Shown here piece after piece: positions 43,739 through 56,446 of a DNA stretch of 64,000 nucleotides. The notes beneath the pieces were generated by a model. It saw nothing but the letters and a program-made list of their open reading frames with translations, was not told the origin of the DNA and did no database searches. Positions within the stretch are counted from its first letter, which is position 1, and each line of letters starts with the position of its first letter. The translations under genes were made by a program, and so were the position numbers. The DNA is from Ophiobolus disseminans (taxonomy: Eukaryota > Ascomycota > Dothideomycetes > Pleosporales > Phaeosphaeriaceae), in contig MU006242.1 of the NCBI GenBank assembly GCA_010093685.1, positions 558,001 to 622,000 of the forward strand, written 5' to 3'.

Positions 43739-45664
43739 CTAGATTCCATCATCGCCCAACGCCTCCAACGCCGCAGCCGCCGTGCCTACCATGCCTGCCC
43801 CCTTGAGCAACTCGCTGTCCACAGTCGCGCCGAGAAACTCGACAGGCACGCCCTCCTTCGGCGGCTTCCAGTTCGCACGCGCCTTTGGGGCCTGACCGGC
43901 CGTCAAGCCACCAGTCGCAAGCGCCGCCTGCTCAAGCTCCTGGATCTTGACCTGCTGCTTGGCGATTTTGGCGACCAGCTTCTTTCGGCCTTCATGCAGC
44001 TCTGGCACATTCGCAGAACAAGCCTGGAGGGACGACTTCATATGCTTGAGGTGCTCCTTGGCCATGTCGACTTCGGCTTGCTCGAGCGTCATCTCTGGTA
44101 CCAGAGTGGAGAAGCCAGCGACGTTCGGGTCTTCTGGGTCCAATGCAAGTGGGTTGTCGGGCGACGGTTGGGGAGCTGCGCTGTAGATCTTGAACTTGGG
44201 GTTGCAGTAATTCTCGGGGTTCTGGGCAACCTCCTCGAAGAAAGAAAGAACGGCCTCCTGCACGGCGGGGTACGTCAAGATGCATTCTCCTGTAGACTCT
44301 GGGCCGCCGGCGAAGGTGGGACATATAGCTGCCTGTCCGCTCGACCACAGGTCAGCCTCAGCTACTGGGGCAACAGAAGCAGGCTCCTCCTTCTTCATGG
44401 TCGGTGTGACGCTGACGGCTAGACGGTGTAGAGCATTGGTGATAGTACTCAGTGCGCCACCCTTCGAGACATCCTCGTTCCAGGCAATGTGCTCAATGAT
44501 CTTCTCGGTCGGCGGCGAGCCCTCTGAACAGTAGTTTTCGGGTAGTGCAGTGCAGTTCTGCGGATCGTTGGTCAGATCCGAGTGCCTCCATTCACGAGTA
44601 CGTTGATGAAGGAATGCCAGTAGGTGGGGATCCTGGATTTGAGCATCATACATAAGCGAGTGAACCAGGGCCATGGCAGTGACACGAGAGCTGTATTTCT
44701 CGACTGCTTTAGTTAGTCAAGTCAGATGAGAATGTCGAGGGCAACACTGACATTCTTCTCCGAGAATGCTCAACATGGTCTCGGTTCCGCTCTCGAGCGC
44801 AATCAGGTATATCTGCGCGTCCGGAGCGACCCTCGCAGGATTGAAGAGCACGTCTTCGAAGACCGACTTGACATGCTCTTTGGGGTTGCGATGGCCTTCG
44901 ACACTGTTCTCCTCATGGATGTTGATCATGTCGTGCGTAACCGACCTGCGTGGCATGGCGGACCAGCTGCGCAAGGTCAGGGCCTTGTTGTGCTTATGCG
45001 AATAGAGCAATTGAGCGGTGTTGAGGACGACCAGAGCCGGAGTGTCTGCGTCATCTTCCAACTTGAAGCCATCATTGAAGATGTCCTCGTACTTCTTAGC
45101 AGCATCACCAGTTGCTGATCGCTTGATGATCCTCTTTACGAAGTCGACTGCGGAACCACCGTTCACACCAAGCCCGCGCTGGAGTTCTCGGTACGCGAGG
45201 ATGCCGATATCCTGGATGGTATCGTTGACAACCACAATGATGCGCTTGCGCACCTTCAGTACCTCAGGAGCAGGCGCAAGGATCGGCACGTGCGGTCCGT
45301 CTGGCTTGGTGATCGTGAACTCGGGGAGGTAGATGCGGTTGATTCCTAGGAGGAAGAGACGCTTTTCTGTCTCCCGACGCTGGCACTCTATCGAAGGTCA
45401 GTGCGGTTTGGGAGAGTGGTGCGCGAGTGTACCTTGCATCCCCTCTCGCCGCATCTCGTTGACGCGCTCGTTGTTAGTAGCATGGAAGATATATTCCTTC
45501 TCAGGCGCGCCAATCATGCGGAACTGTCCGAGGTCATTGATGAAGAAGCTGTGCATGGTGAGTTGAAGCCGCGAGTTGGAAACGGCCCTGTCTTACCCCA
45601 ACTCCTTGAGGTCGGCCGCGAAGACAGGATCTGCGTCTATAGTATCTTCCTTGCGGCGCAACAT
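43739..45664 (-). CDS. Arb2-domain protein
   Basis: Exons 45664..45597, 45548..45433, 45387..44752 and 44703..43739 (introns 48, 45 and 48 nt) give 594 residues. The N-terminus (MLRRKEDTIDADPVFAADLK then FFINDLGQFRMI) and the alpha/beta region (KRIIVVVNDTIQDIGILAYR, GGSAVDFVKRIIKRS, SVFEDVLFNPARVAPDAQIYLI) match fungal Arb2-domain proteins. The C-terminal part (VPELHEGRKKLVAKIAKQQVKIQELEQ) is a coiled coil. In fission yeast, Arb2 belongs to an Argonaute-loading complex, and an Arb2 fold is also attached to class II histone deacetylases. Whether this protein acts in RNA silencing or chromatin is inference. The last donor is GTCAGT. Confidence 0.82.
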
Positions 45665-45966
45665 GACTGCTGTTGGTAATCCGGGAGAGGTTGAGTGTGT
45701 TGCTCGACAGATGAGCTTGTTGTGATGGGTATGAGAAGTCTCGGGAGGACCTAGTGTTATTGGGTACACAAGCTTGTTTGCGCGGTCGGTAGCCGGCGTT
45801 TGGTGCTGCAGTGAGCGGTGAGAGCGCTCACGAGGAAGGCGCGTCTTGTCAGCAATATTGAGATTGACCATTTCATTGTGCATCCCGCACGATAACGCCA
45901 CCCAATGCCGTTGTGTCGCTTTGCAGTAATATACACATGTTCCACATAACCCGCACCTCCCACTCT

Positions 45967-46410
45967 TCACCAGCTTGCCTTCCTCACACCTGGCAGGTTT
46001 CCAGCGAGTGCGTTCATTCGGAATTGGTACTGTCGACCTGTCAGCCGCCGCATGGGTCTGAGCACGTGTTCTACATACTCTGCCCAGCCTGAAGTCGCTC
46101 ATGACACCTCTGCCTTTGCCTCCCATGATGCACCTGTTTTTGACCTGCGTGAACCTCGTGTAGCAGTGCATCTGCGAGAGCTGGAGCTGTGCCTGTGCGC
46201 GGACTCGCTGTGGGAGCGTCGTGTTTCGGATGATGTATCGGAGTGCTTGTCTGCGCGCCTTCAGTATCCGCCATCATCTGCTTGGTCGAGTTCGCATGCA
46301 TACCGCTCTGGCTCGTTCTGCATGTACACCTTCCGCTTAGTGTGGTCGCGAATGTTGCGGATGTTCACGAAGCATCCAATGTCGAGCTTTGCAGCGCGGA
46401 ATTGAGACAT
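45967..46410 (-). CDS. MRP2: Mitochondrial ribosomal protein uS14m
   Basis: Three short exons, 46410..46304, 46250..46079 and 46029..45967, with introns of 53 and 49 nt, give 113 residues, the size of yeast Mrp2. The N-terminus is MSQFRAAKLDIGCFVNIRNI followed by RDHTKRK. The middle has QALRYIIRNTTLPQRVRAQ. The end, VKNRCIMGGKGRGVMSDF then RLGRYQFRMNALAGNLPG, is the S14 signature. It is a small-subunit protein near the decoding site of mitochondrial ribosomes. No open frame longer than about 100 codons shows the whole gene. It lies 302 bp downstream of the Arb2 gene start, on the same strand, and is divergent from the gene at 46725. Confidence 0.93.
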
Positions 46411-46724
46411 GATGGCGATGGCTGTGGGTGCAATGCTGGCTCGCAAATTGTATGAGCCGACGATGAGGTTCTGACGGCGCATGGGCGGTCGGCTGCGGCG
46501 GGCAGAACCCAGTGATTCGCTTATCGCAAACCCTCCATCATTGAGCGCCACAACCCATGCATCACGAGCATTCACTCACGGGCATGGCCACTCTCAAATT
46601 TCGCGACCACCACCAAACACTACCGCTGAACAGCTCTATACACTGGTGACATTTACAATTCAACCTCGCCGGCCCGTATCTCATCCATCAACTTTCAAAA
46701 CAATCTCCCGTCACATCGACCAAC

Positions 46725-48776
46725 ATGTTCTCAACCGAAGATGTGCGAGAAATGCTTCAGTCCTTTTGTCCGCCAAACGGTGGAGTTGGGCTCCTACCTT
46801 CGCTCATACTCGCTTCCAACAGCCAAGGCTTGATAACGCTTCAGCACGTACGGACAGAATTTGAGCATCATGCAACAACCAGTAAGTTTCACATGCATGT
46901 ATATCAATAAGTCGCTAATCGTGCCTAGCAAAATCACGAGCACCAGTCTCAGAGCTAGCACAAGATTTGGATGTAGACCCTGGGACCATTCTACAGCTTA
47001 TCCAGGACCAACCTCATCTAGCCTTACTCAGCCACGAAAACAATCTGGTCATTTTTAAAGATGAACGACATCAGATTCACAACAATCTTCGCGAACGCCT
47101 TGCCAACGGGATCATCGCAAAGTCTGAATACGCCTTGGAAAAGGACATCTCCTCCAAGAGCCTTGAACACCTCCTTAACGACCAGAAGCATGAACTAGTC
47201 CACTACGACGACCATGTTCACAGCGAAGCTTACGAGAAGACCGTGTCAGAAGAAGCTCTGGATATCATAAACCGCATGATCAACAACATCACGTAAGTAG
47301 TCTCGTGCCACATCCCCGTTCAAAACACTAAATCATCTCAGAACCGGTGACTACATGGCCCGCGACTTTGCAGAGATGACAGGATCACCACCCAAATGGC
47401 TTGTCCTCTACCATCTTGAGCGCCTCGCAAATTCCCCCGAGTTTACTGACAAGGTTTCCGTCCGCGACTTGTCTAACATTATCCGCATCCAAGCCAAGCA
47501 AGCGGCTGCGTACAACATCAACTCCTGCATACAAGTCGTGCGCCTGAATAACATGGCGTACTTCGACGTGCAAAACGTTGTGTATCACAATCCCGGTCTA
47601 TACGACTCGGTGGACGACGCTCTAAACCTCTGCAAAAGCTTGCCAGACATCGAGGTCATCGGCACTTTCGCTCTTCTGAAAAAGTGGTTCTCCGACTTGT
47701 TAGACTCGAAGCTACGCGCTCTTCACTACGACGAGCAGGGCACAGTAGACGTCCTTGAGAAATTTAACGAACGGGTCCAAAACACCATTGCTGGTCACAG
47801 ACCTTTTCCAGCGAGTCTGTTTCCACATGTACAACGCAAAACTGAGCAATATCTCGACCATGTCATTGCGCAAATTTCACATCAGCAGTACCACCGCTTC
47901 GGCACTATCATAGCCACCGACGGGTACTACAACGCTGCGCGAACCGCACTCGTCGACAGCGCCGCTGAACACGCGGCTTCACAATGGAACAAACTCAAAT
48001 CCACCCCCGACCTCGATCCAAAATTCACATTCCCAGACCCTACATCTCTATCCAGCACCACCCAAGCCATCCACGCTGCCCTCTCAAAAGACAAACCCAC
48101 GCGCAAAGCAGCGGAAGAGAAATTCTGGTCGGCCATCAGTGAGCTGGAAACACAAAATGAAGCTGCCTTTGCGACATACTGGTCCGATCGCGTCGTTGCT
48201 CGAACGCACATCTACGCCGAGGGTTTGGCTTCGATCACCGATGCAAAACTGCACGACCAGTTGCAAGAGCTGCTAGCGACGTATATCCAAAAAGACCTCG
48301 TGCCCGATAGTATTTCAAAAGCACGCACTCAATCCCTAGTCCTGAGTCGCAAAACCAAAAAGACCCTATCGAAACTCGAATCCACACTCTCAACCACTCC
48401 AGCAGATGTACCCGCCCTAGCATCCGCCCTCTCAGCCTTCAACACAAAGCAATCCACCCCCCCTCCCTCCCCCGCATCTCTCGAAGCCGCAAAAGTCAGT
48501 ATGGTGCAAGATATGCGCCGCCGCCTCTCAAAACCCAACCTCAAAGCCTCCGACGGGCCCGTATTGTTCCTCACTCTCATCACAATCCTCCACGCGCAGC
48601 ACTTCCCAGGCATCGTATACGCAACGGGCAAGTACGCGCCGAAACTACTCAAGCAATTGAAGGGCAAGTTGGGGGCGGGGGAGTATGAGAAACTCGAGGA
48701 GTGGAAGGAGTTAGCGAAGAGCGGGGGACTGGGGGAGGGAGAGAGAGAGGGCATGAGGGTATTGGGCGGATGCTGA
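46725..48776 (+). CDS. Winged-helix protein resembling UFM1 E3 ligase UFL1
   Basis: Exons 46725..46881, 46929..47292 and 47342..48776 give 651 residues. The N-terminal half has repeated winged-helix-like units (GLITLQHVRTEFEHHA, APVSELAQDLDVDPGTILQL, VSVRDLSNIIRIQAKQA). The C-terminal half is helical, and its end (LFLTLITILHAQHFPGIVYA, TGKYAPKLLKQLKGKLG) has the pattern of the UFL1 C-terminus, where a similar Leu-rich helix is followed by Ala-Pro-Gly...Pro and Leu-Lys repeats. UFL1 attaches UFM1 to ribosomes at the ER and is thought to be missing from most ascomycetes. The assignment is by remembered pattern only. Other options are another PCI/WH-type complex subunit. Confidence 0.55.
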
Positions 48777-49352
48777 AGGGGGTGTGGGTGGGGTTTGAGA
48801 TGTCCATGTTGCCATGGCGTAAGTGTTTGGTTCGGAGTCATGCTTGGCATGGGTGACCAGGGATGGGGCATGTGAGAAGGTGGGAGAGTTGGTGTAGTGA
48901 GGATTAAAGATTGGGAGGCTGGGTTCATCAAAGTGTTGATGATGGGAGGTTTTAACATAGATGCGTAATGTAGTGATATCCTCTTCATTCTGATTCTTAA
49001 TCGTATACACTTCTTCCCCCTCTACTCTCTTCTCCAACGACCACCCGTTACTAATATACATTAAAACGAAAAGACGCCTCCCCTACTCCCTTCCCTCCCC
49101 ATCCGGTCCCTTTCCATACTCTCCCTAAAATCCAATCCAATACAAAAAATCCATCCAAAACTCCTGGTATCTCGCCTAAACAAAACAGGTGACTGCGCGA
49201 GCAAAGCTTCTTTTAGTAAAACAACGCCGTTTGATGAACTAATGCCGGAAAGGAACGTGCGTGTGTGTGTGCGTAAAGATGATGTATAACATGTGTGTAT
49301 GCCGCCTGCCGAATGATGATGTTGTGCGTAAAAAATGATGTGTCGGTAACGT
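48777..49352. other. Intergenic between convergent genes, with short GT microsatellite
   Basis: These 576 bases separate convergent stops. A short (GT)n tract lies at about 49257-49272. A minus-strand Pro/His-rich frame antisense to the 3' end of the previous gene is a shadow. Confidence 0.5.
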
Positions 49353-51661
49353 CTATGCGTCGAAAGAGCCTGGGATCTGCAGACTGAGTCTCTCGTCCTT
49401 CTTCCGCATGGGTAGGATAGGCGGCGTCGAGGTTGAGCGTTGGCGTTGGAGCTGGGGCTTGTCTAGGATGGACTTCTTGACTTCTATTGACTTACGGACT
49501 TCGTTGTGGAGTTGCTGTTCTGCTTGGTCCTCGATTTTCTTCTCTTCGTCTTGGGTCAGGGCGAGTGTCTTGTCTTCACTTGGCGAGGCGGTGGCCTTCT
49601 CTTCCTCCACTGCCTTTGGCGGCTGCTGAGCTTCGTCTGGTGTCGACGGTGCGGTTGCATCCATCTCCTGTTTCAGAGTTTGTGTGCTGTCACGGTCGCT
49701 CGAAATGATGGTGTTGCCGATTGAGACTCGCTTGATCTTGTCCTCGCTCTTGGACCGAAAAGGGTCGTCCTCGCTTTTCCGATCCGCAACCGGGCCGTCT
49801 ACGGAGATGTCCACCGGCTCGAGCACTATTTCGCTTTCTTCGGTCTGTTTCTCCTCGTCGGGCTTTGGTGCGCCATTCGTATACGTCGGGCTAGTTGGGC
49901 TGTCCCGCAACGGGATGAAAGATGGTACAACACCACCACCAACTCTTGTCCAGAACATGCGTTCTCGTAACCGCACACTCTCTTCCCAAGCATTCTTCTG
50001 CTCGTCTTCAGTCTCGGCCCGCCAGTGACCTGCTGCAACCATCCTCAAGAAGCCAATGTAATCACAGGTAGCTCGTACGCGGCCAAGACACCAGTCACAA
50101 AGTGGGTATCGCTGCGAGTCCTCGGTGTCGGCTGGCTTGAATCGGTATTTCCGTGCGTACTGGTCGCCTTTCCTGGCTTCGCCACACAGCGAACATGGGA
50201 ACACAGGATTGATCCACCTCGAAGTGGATGGAGGGTGAGGCTCGACCACCAGAGAACCTGCCGTGATGCTATTAATTACGGTGCGCCGAGCCATCCAAGA
50301 CAGTCCAGGAGCAATGTCCAGTCGTAGTGTTGGTTCGATGTCTTCGGCCAGCGCACGCTTGTAGAACCTCTCGTCTTTCAGGTTCGGCATGCCAATTCCA
50401 CCAATAGATTCGCGCGGCGAGTTGTTACCCGCGGAGGTGGGCGACTTCATGGAACCTGGGAGTGAGCTGCTTGAGTTGTTTGTAAGTGAACCGAGACCGA
50501 GAACGTTGAGACTGCCGTAGCTCCCACTCGACACGCGACTAGCGGGTGCAGAGGAGCGGGAACTGATCTTGAGCATATCCTGGAACTCATTGAACGACGC
50601 CAGGTCTGATCGCAGCACGGGATGGATAAGGTGTGAGAAGTGCAGAGGATGCTCTGGGCTGAAGTCGTCGGTTCCGGGTGTGTTTGGCGTGAGATTCACA
50701 GCTTCCAGTAGTTTGGTCATCTTATCTGCGGGCGTTATGCCGGGCGTCGAAGGTGCGGTCGTCGTGGCAAGCGTGCTCTCGTTGTCGTCGCCGTGCGCGC
50801 TCATAGTCTCGACGACGCCCTTGAGGTGCTGGAGTTGCTCTTGGAGGGAGTGTTGCAGTACTTCGGCATCCGCAATCTGTTGCTTGAAGTGCTCGCCGCG
50901 CTTCTCGGATGCTTCGGTCTCTTTTCTCGCAGCTGCGACCATCTGCACACTGTTAGCCCTGTCCAGACGCAGAGATGCAGCTCACTCACCACATTAGCTT
51001 CCTCAAACAGCGCGGCCGTGAGCGCCTCGACCTCGCTGTCCGTCTTCCGCTTCGCATTCTCTGCTGCGATCCGGCGATTCCGCTCTTCCTGCAATTCGAT
51101 GCCAAGCTGCTTCTCCATCTTGTCGTAGACCACCTTGTCCATGAGCAGGCCTCTTGCCACCTTGTTCTCGTGGTCCTGGACCTTCGTCTCCACTCGCGCT
51201 AGCTGTTCTCGTGCTGCCTCCAGCTCATGCCTTGTCTGCTGCAACGAGTCGTCCAGCATGGTGGAGTGGTTGATGGCGTTGATCAGCTTCGTGCTCAGCA
51301 TCGAGACTTCCTGGCCGAGGTCGGGCTGCTGCGAGTCGGTTGAATGCTGGCGCGAGATGGCGGGCTGTGGGGTGGCTGACCGCGGGTCGGGGATCGTGTT
51401 CATACCATCGCTCTCGCTCTGAGACTGCGCCTGAGACTGCGAGTGAGCAACCCTGCCGAGCTGTGGGACCGAGATAGAGCGCGTGACTTCTTTGGGCATG
51501 GGAGACAAAGAGCGGAGGCGGGAGGGTGTCATGCTGCCGGACCCGTGGTTGACCCACGGAGCGGTGCTGTGCGTTATGAACCTACACGAGGGGTTAGCTG
51601 CAGCCGGGCCATGCGCATTGCTCAACACCACGCTAACGTACGCGTACTCGGCCATATTCAT
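49353..51661 (-). CDS. SEC2: Rab guanine-nucleotide exchange factor, Sec2 family
   Basis: Exons 51661..50990 and 50942..49353, intron 47 nt, give up to 753 residues. The Sec2 coiled coil covers about 115-250: MLSTKLINAINHSTMLDDSL, RHELEAAREQLARVETKVQD, then DKMEKQLGIELQEERNRR and, across the intron, EEANV-MVAAARKETEASEKR, the segment that opens Rab GTPases. A C-terminal domain of the family follows, with VFPCSLCGEARKGDQYARKY and YPLCDWCLGRVRATCDYIGF, both holding Cys pairs. The tail is Ser/Glu-rich. Sec2 activates Sec4 for exocytic vesicle delivery. The true start may be the Met at 51532 (MTPSRLRSLSPMP), since the first 43 residues look unlike the family. Confidence 0.9.
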
Positions 51662-53489
51662 GTGGTATTCGGATTCACCTGTCCCTGCCTTCCTTCCTTC
51701 CCATCAGGAAGTAGGTCTCTCCACGGGCTGATCGGCTCGTTGACCAAAGGAGAGGCGACAGTTCCTCGGGGCAGAAATATCCGGTCGATGGTTTACAGGA
51801 GAAAAGGGGACATCGAAGTCGTGACCTTATAGCAAGAGCGCAGCCGTGCAACCACCGGTGGTGATTCGGAGGGTACCTTGGGACGACGAGGGAAGTGACG
51901 ATTACCACGCGAGACGGGGAAGGCCCGGCGCTTACGCATTGATCGTAGCGCGCCTGAGCCAAGCTGGCTGAGCCCCATCGACAGCGAAGCTTACGCTGAA
52001 CCCTTCGTAAACTGTCTTTGAATATGCCGATAAAACGTCCAATCCAACAAAGAATCTTCAGCTTCGGATGGTCCATGGTCCATGGTCCGCTACCATATTT
52101 CGGCATCTTAGCTTCCACTCCTTACTTACCCCCACCGCCATCCTCGTGTGTTGCGGACGCGAAACAAAACACCACTGCACATGTGACATCATCTCGCTTC
52201 TCCAGTCTCAACCGCTTTGGGACCACGCACATGTTGAGTCTTGACAGGTGATGACGTATGCTGATCTAGTCGCAGTGTTTCGGCCTTGATGAGGCTTGCA
52301 CCGACTGCTGGTCTGGTGCGTGGCGTGTCGACCTCCGCACCTGAGATCAGAGCGTGCGCAACAGCTATTAGCTTATGTTAACCCTAATACGTAGAGTGAA
52401 CAGCCAGAGCTTCAAGTACACTATGTCTGTCCTTGGTACCTCGTTCCAGTATCGCTTCTCTCTACGAGTCAACATTTCAACCATCCTGGAGGCGCTCAGG
52501 CAATGCGAAGGTTAGACATTCAAGGGTCAAGGAACTTCAGTCGTGCTCAGTACATCAAGTACACTTCACCACAAAAACGCGCACAGCCCTGGATGTGCCT
52601 TCAAGGAAGTCCCTGCAAGCAGAGACACAAATCACCACCCCCCTCGCGACTGACTCGGCGACATCACGCAGCAAGACCCAGATTCGAACGAACGGAAGAC
52701 AATTGTGTGAGACATGTATGGAGTCGGGCCCAGTAGTGCAAGCAGAAAAGGAAAAATCATGTGTCAATGTCTCATCCGACGCACGCAAGTAGGGAATGCA
52801 CATCGACCACTGACTGCAAAAACGACTTTCCGTAGCTTACATCCCCTAGTGCTGCTCGTGGGAAACACAACAAAAGAAATGACAGACATTATCAGCTGAT
52901 AGCCGCCCACCATAACCTGAACCGCAGAGATGACCGTCCACAGGCCCAAGATCGAGACAACTCTGAACGCACCGTCGATCGTCAAAACTCTAGACGCTCC
53001 CCGCTCAACACCCCGGAACCAACCCGACGTTTCGAGAAAGCTAATGTAAATGTAAACCACCGTGAGTCGTAGCGGAATCGCAAGTCGTGTCTTTTATTCC
53101 TTCTTTTGCCGTCCGGAAGAAATGACAATGGCGCTGATGCTCACCTTGCCCTCGTGTCTCGCCGGCGACCACGAGAGGCAAGAATGTGCACAGCGGCCCA
53201 CGTCGGCTTGGTGGATATGCTAAACAAGAGGCGCAGTCGTGAAGGTCGTCACAGTCGGCCGCGCAGCGTTACTCGCAGAACAAAGGGTAGGGAAGTGTTG
53301 TGTGTATACATGTCGAAGGGTGTCCGGGTCGTCGAGGGTTGGGAAACGTTGTTGGGATAGGCCGTGGGTCGAGGTCGCAAAGTGGTTCCGCGTCGGGATC
53401 ATGGAGGGCTAGCGATGTACTATCGACTAACGGCGCCCAAACCTGCTAAAAAGAAGTTCGTATATATCTCGAATGGGGGAGTATGACTA
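51662..53489. other. Gene-free region between SEC2 promoter and PP1 3' end
   Basis: About 1.8 kb. Frames such as 52433..52792 (+) and 52764..53060 (-) have no recognisable motif. The 5' leader of SEC2 is expected near 51700-52000. Confidence 0.4.
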
Positions 53490-54628
53490 TTAGGGCTTCT
53501 TGGAGCCAGAAGACGAGGGTCTGCTGCCGCCAAGTCGGGGAACGTACTTTTGTTTCTTCTCGGCCGGCTTCAAGATCTGGGAGACGTTAGCAAGCGTTTT
53601 GCGAGCCAGACTGTTGGAGAGACTTACCTGGAAGGAACAAAGCAGGCTTTCGTCCACGCTCATCATCGCACCAGCGTTGTCGAATTCACCGCAATAGTTC
53701 GGCGCACTAAACAGTGTTACGAGCTGGCGCTTCGAAAAGAACTCGTAACCGTCCTCCACGACTTGATGGGCACGACAGATGAGGTCCATGTCATGCTTCT
53801 GCAAGAAGCGAGATACCACGTCAGGACCAAACGTAAAGCTCACACCTCTATCGTTCTCGCTCCATCCGGTGATATCTTTGTCGGGATCAGACCATAGAAG
53901 ATCGCAGAGAAGTCCGCAGTCCGGAATCTGCTGACGTTAGCATTGGACTAGAGTATCCAGACCTCGTACTCACATCCGTTGGTCGCATCACACGCCTAAT
54001 CTGCTCCATGGAGTTCAGATCGGGACTGAGACCGCCGTGCATTGTGAAGATCTTCTCGTCGATGATGGCGGCGATGGGCAAGCAGTTGAAGCAGTCGGTA
54101 AACGTCTTCCACAGCTTGATGTTGTACCTTCGCTTGCACTCATCGTAGAATCCGTAGATGCGATTGATGGAGGCGCATTCATGGTTGCCGCGGAGCACGA
54201 AGAAGTTCTCGGGGTATTTGATCTTGTATGCGAGCAGGAGGCAGATGGTCTCGAGGGACTGCTTGCCACGGTCTACATAGTCGCCGAGGAAGAGGTAGTT
54301 GGCTTCGGGCGGGAAACCGCCATACTCGAACAGACGGAGCAGATCGTAGTATTGGCCGTGAATGTCACCGCAGATCTGGTACGCATGATATGTCAGCAAT
54401 CATCGAAGGGGGGCGTCGTGTGCGCTACGTGACAAAAGCACAAGAACTGACCTTTATCGGCGCCTCGAGCTCGAGCAGAATGGGCTGCGAGATGAAGATT
54501 TCTCGTGCCTTGGTGCATAGGAAGCGGATCTCGGTCTCTAGCAACTGGACCTGCTTGCCGGGCCTGCTGCCCCTGACTTCGAGAAGCCTGTCTATGATGG
54601 AGTCCAAGTCTACCTCGTTTTCCGCCAT
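53490..54628 (-). CDS. GLC7: Serine/threonine protein phosphatase PP1 catalytic subunit
   Basis: Exons 54628..54452, 54375..53974, 53927..53628 and 53576..53490 (introns 76, 46 and 51 nt) give 321 residues. All metal and catalytic motifs are present: GDIHGQYYDLLRLFEYGG, GDYVDRGKQSLE and LRGNHECASINRIYGFYDEC. SAPNYCGEFDNAGAMM is the beta12-13 loop, and LKPAEKKQKY is the start of the PP1-type tail. The protein dephosphorylates many targets in glycogen, mitosis and transcription control, directed by regulatory subunits that bind through RVxF motifs. The first donor is GTCAGT. The start MAENEVDLDSIIDRLLEVRG is standard. Confidence 0.97.
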
Positions 54629-56446
54629 AGCTGTGACTGGCTGCTGGCTCGTGTGTACGGGTGGGGAGCAAGGGAGAACCTCGCGCGGGTGGGGCAAGAG
54701 CGAATGCGCGTCGTTCTGTGTTTACCCCCTCTAAACCGCTCGTTAGCAGGATTTCTATTTTCGTGTTGGGGCCGTTGGAGGTGACGCAACGGTGCCACGC
54801 TTGCCGGCACGGGGGTGCCGAACGAACCAGCGTCGAAGCGCCGTGAATGGTGCGGCGGATGAAAATGGGAGCTGGACGTACCTCTGGTCTCGATGAGCCG
54901 GGCTGGACGATTTGCGGGTTGTCGGCGGTCGTCGCTGGCTGGAGAATGGCTCAAAGCCCCTCAGAGATGCCTAACGGCGGTGCTAGGATGCGGCGACGGC
55001 AGGTGCGACTGCTGAATGCGCTCGTCAATTGTGCACGTCGATAGCGAGGTACCTGTGCGGGCTGCGTGGGTGCAGTCGGGCGCGCGAGTGGAAGCGGGGC
55101 GCAGAGGCGTTGTTGTGGCCGAAGCCTTTCGAGTGGGATGTGAGAGTGACTTCACCGCCTGCTCTGGCGGGGACGGCGCTGGGAGGGGTGTGGGGCACGG
55201 TGGCGAAGATGATATTGCTCGATGCTGCGAGGCAGAGGAGAGCGTGCTGGGGCGGCTGTAGTCAACTTGTGAGTAGGGCGGTTGGTGTTGTGCAGAGATT
55301 CGCAGCACTCGTCTGGGTTGATTTGTTCCCAGGGCAGAAGGAGCTAGCCGGATTTGGACGCGCGAGAATTGGGCAGAAGTCGGCTCGCAGTTCCTGACAG
55401 TGCATGCACGCTCGGTGAAGTGTTTTAGAAGAGGTGTGGAGCGCCCAGGCACTCGAGAAGCAAGCTCTTCACGCCACATGCAGTCGAGCTCCAGTGCGCT
55501 AGCAAGCTCTCTGTCATCCTGCCGGTCTCGTCTACTGTGCATTCTACCCAACGTCTCTATTCTTACTCGGCCTTGGAATGTATTATCAAGCACTCCAAAT
55601 ATCCCATCTTAGTGTCTTCTCCATCTTCCACTCCCCCTTCCTCCCAGCTCACACTCTTAACCACATCCTGAAGGTCTACAACCGTGCCAGCTCTAGACTC
55701 GGGCGCCCGGCTTTCAAACACCCCAAAGGTCGCAGTTCGCGACAATTTCATGCGCCAACCCCAGTGCACAGCCCCGCTCCAGACGCTTCTTACTTCGCCG
55801 GAGACAGGACAGATCTACTCAAGACTCGTGCTGATGCTGATTTGCCCCAAGTCGTGCTCATCCGCAAGCAGCCGCTGGAGTGTGAATCATAAATCACGTG
55901 CCTGCACTTCACCACCAAATTGATTCTCACTGCAGTATCAACAAGCACTGCAACAGTAAATCAGCTTCACATTGATGCAGACATCTACCAGAATCCTATC
56001 GCTTCTCATTATGCAAAGAAATAATCCGCCGCCTCTTCCACCGTCTTGAACCGGTCGCCGATCCGAAAATCCGTAGGGAAAGCGGAGAACAAGGCCGTGG
56101 AATCGTCGCTAAGAGCATTCAATGTCGACACCCAAAACGCCGTGATATGGATATGATACAGAAACAACCGCTATTGAAAAGACGCTATGCTGAACAGAGC
56201 GCAGGAGCTGGTGGCACAGCCAACTTTTCAGAATGACCCGAGAGTGCCGCCGAGAACGAAGGAGACAAGATGGACTGAAAGGCATGACAGTACAAAGAGC
56301 GTCGCGCTCATAAGCAAATATCGTCCAACGCCTTGCAAGACTGAGATGAAGAAGAGTGGGCAACGCTCCCATCAACACAAGCTGCATACAAGGAACCGAA
56401 CAAATCTTTTGGGTATCGCAAAGTTAGTAGATGTAGGATGCCGTCT
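54629..56446. other. Region upstream of PP1; no supported gene
   Basis: About 1.8 kb. A 210-codon minus frame (54961..55593) and a plus frame (55578..55892) are rich in Arg, Ser and Pro and have no motif. They lie where the PP1 5' leader should be. The last few hundred bases are the 3' UTR side of the LRR gene. Confidence 0.35.

Noticed and set aside
44726..45118. Plus-strand frames antisense to the Arb2 gene
   Set aside because: Shadows of a well supported four-exon minus-strand gene.
54961..55593. Minus-strand 210-codon frame upstream of PP1
   Set aside because: Low-complexity composition, no motif, and position matches the likely PP1 5' leader. A real upstream gene cannot be excluded but is not supported.
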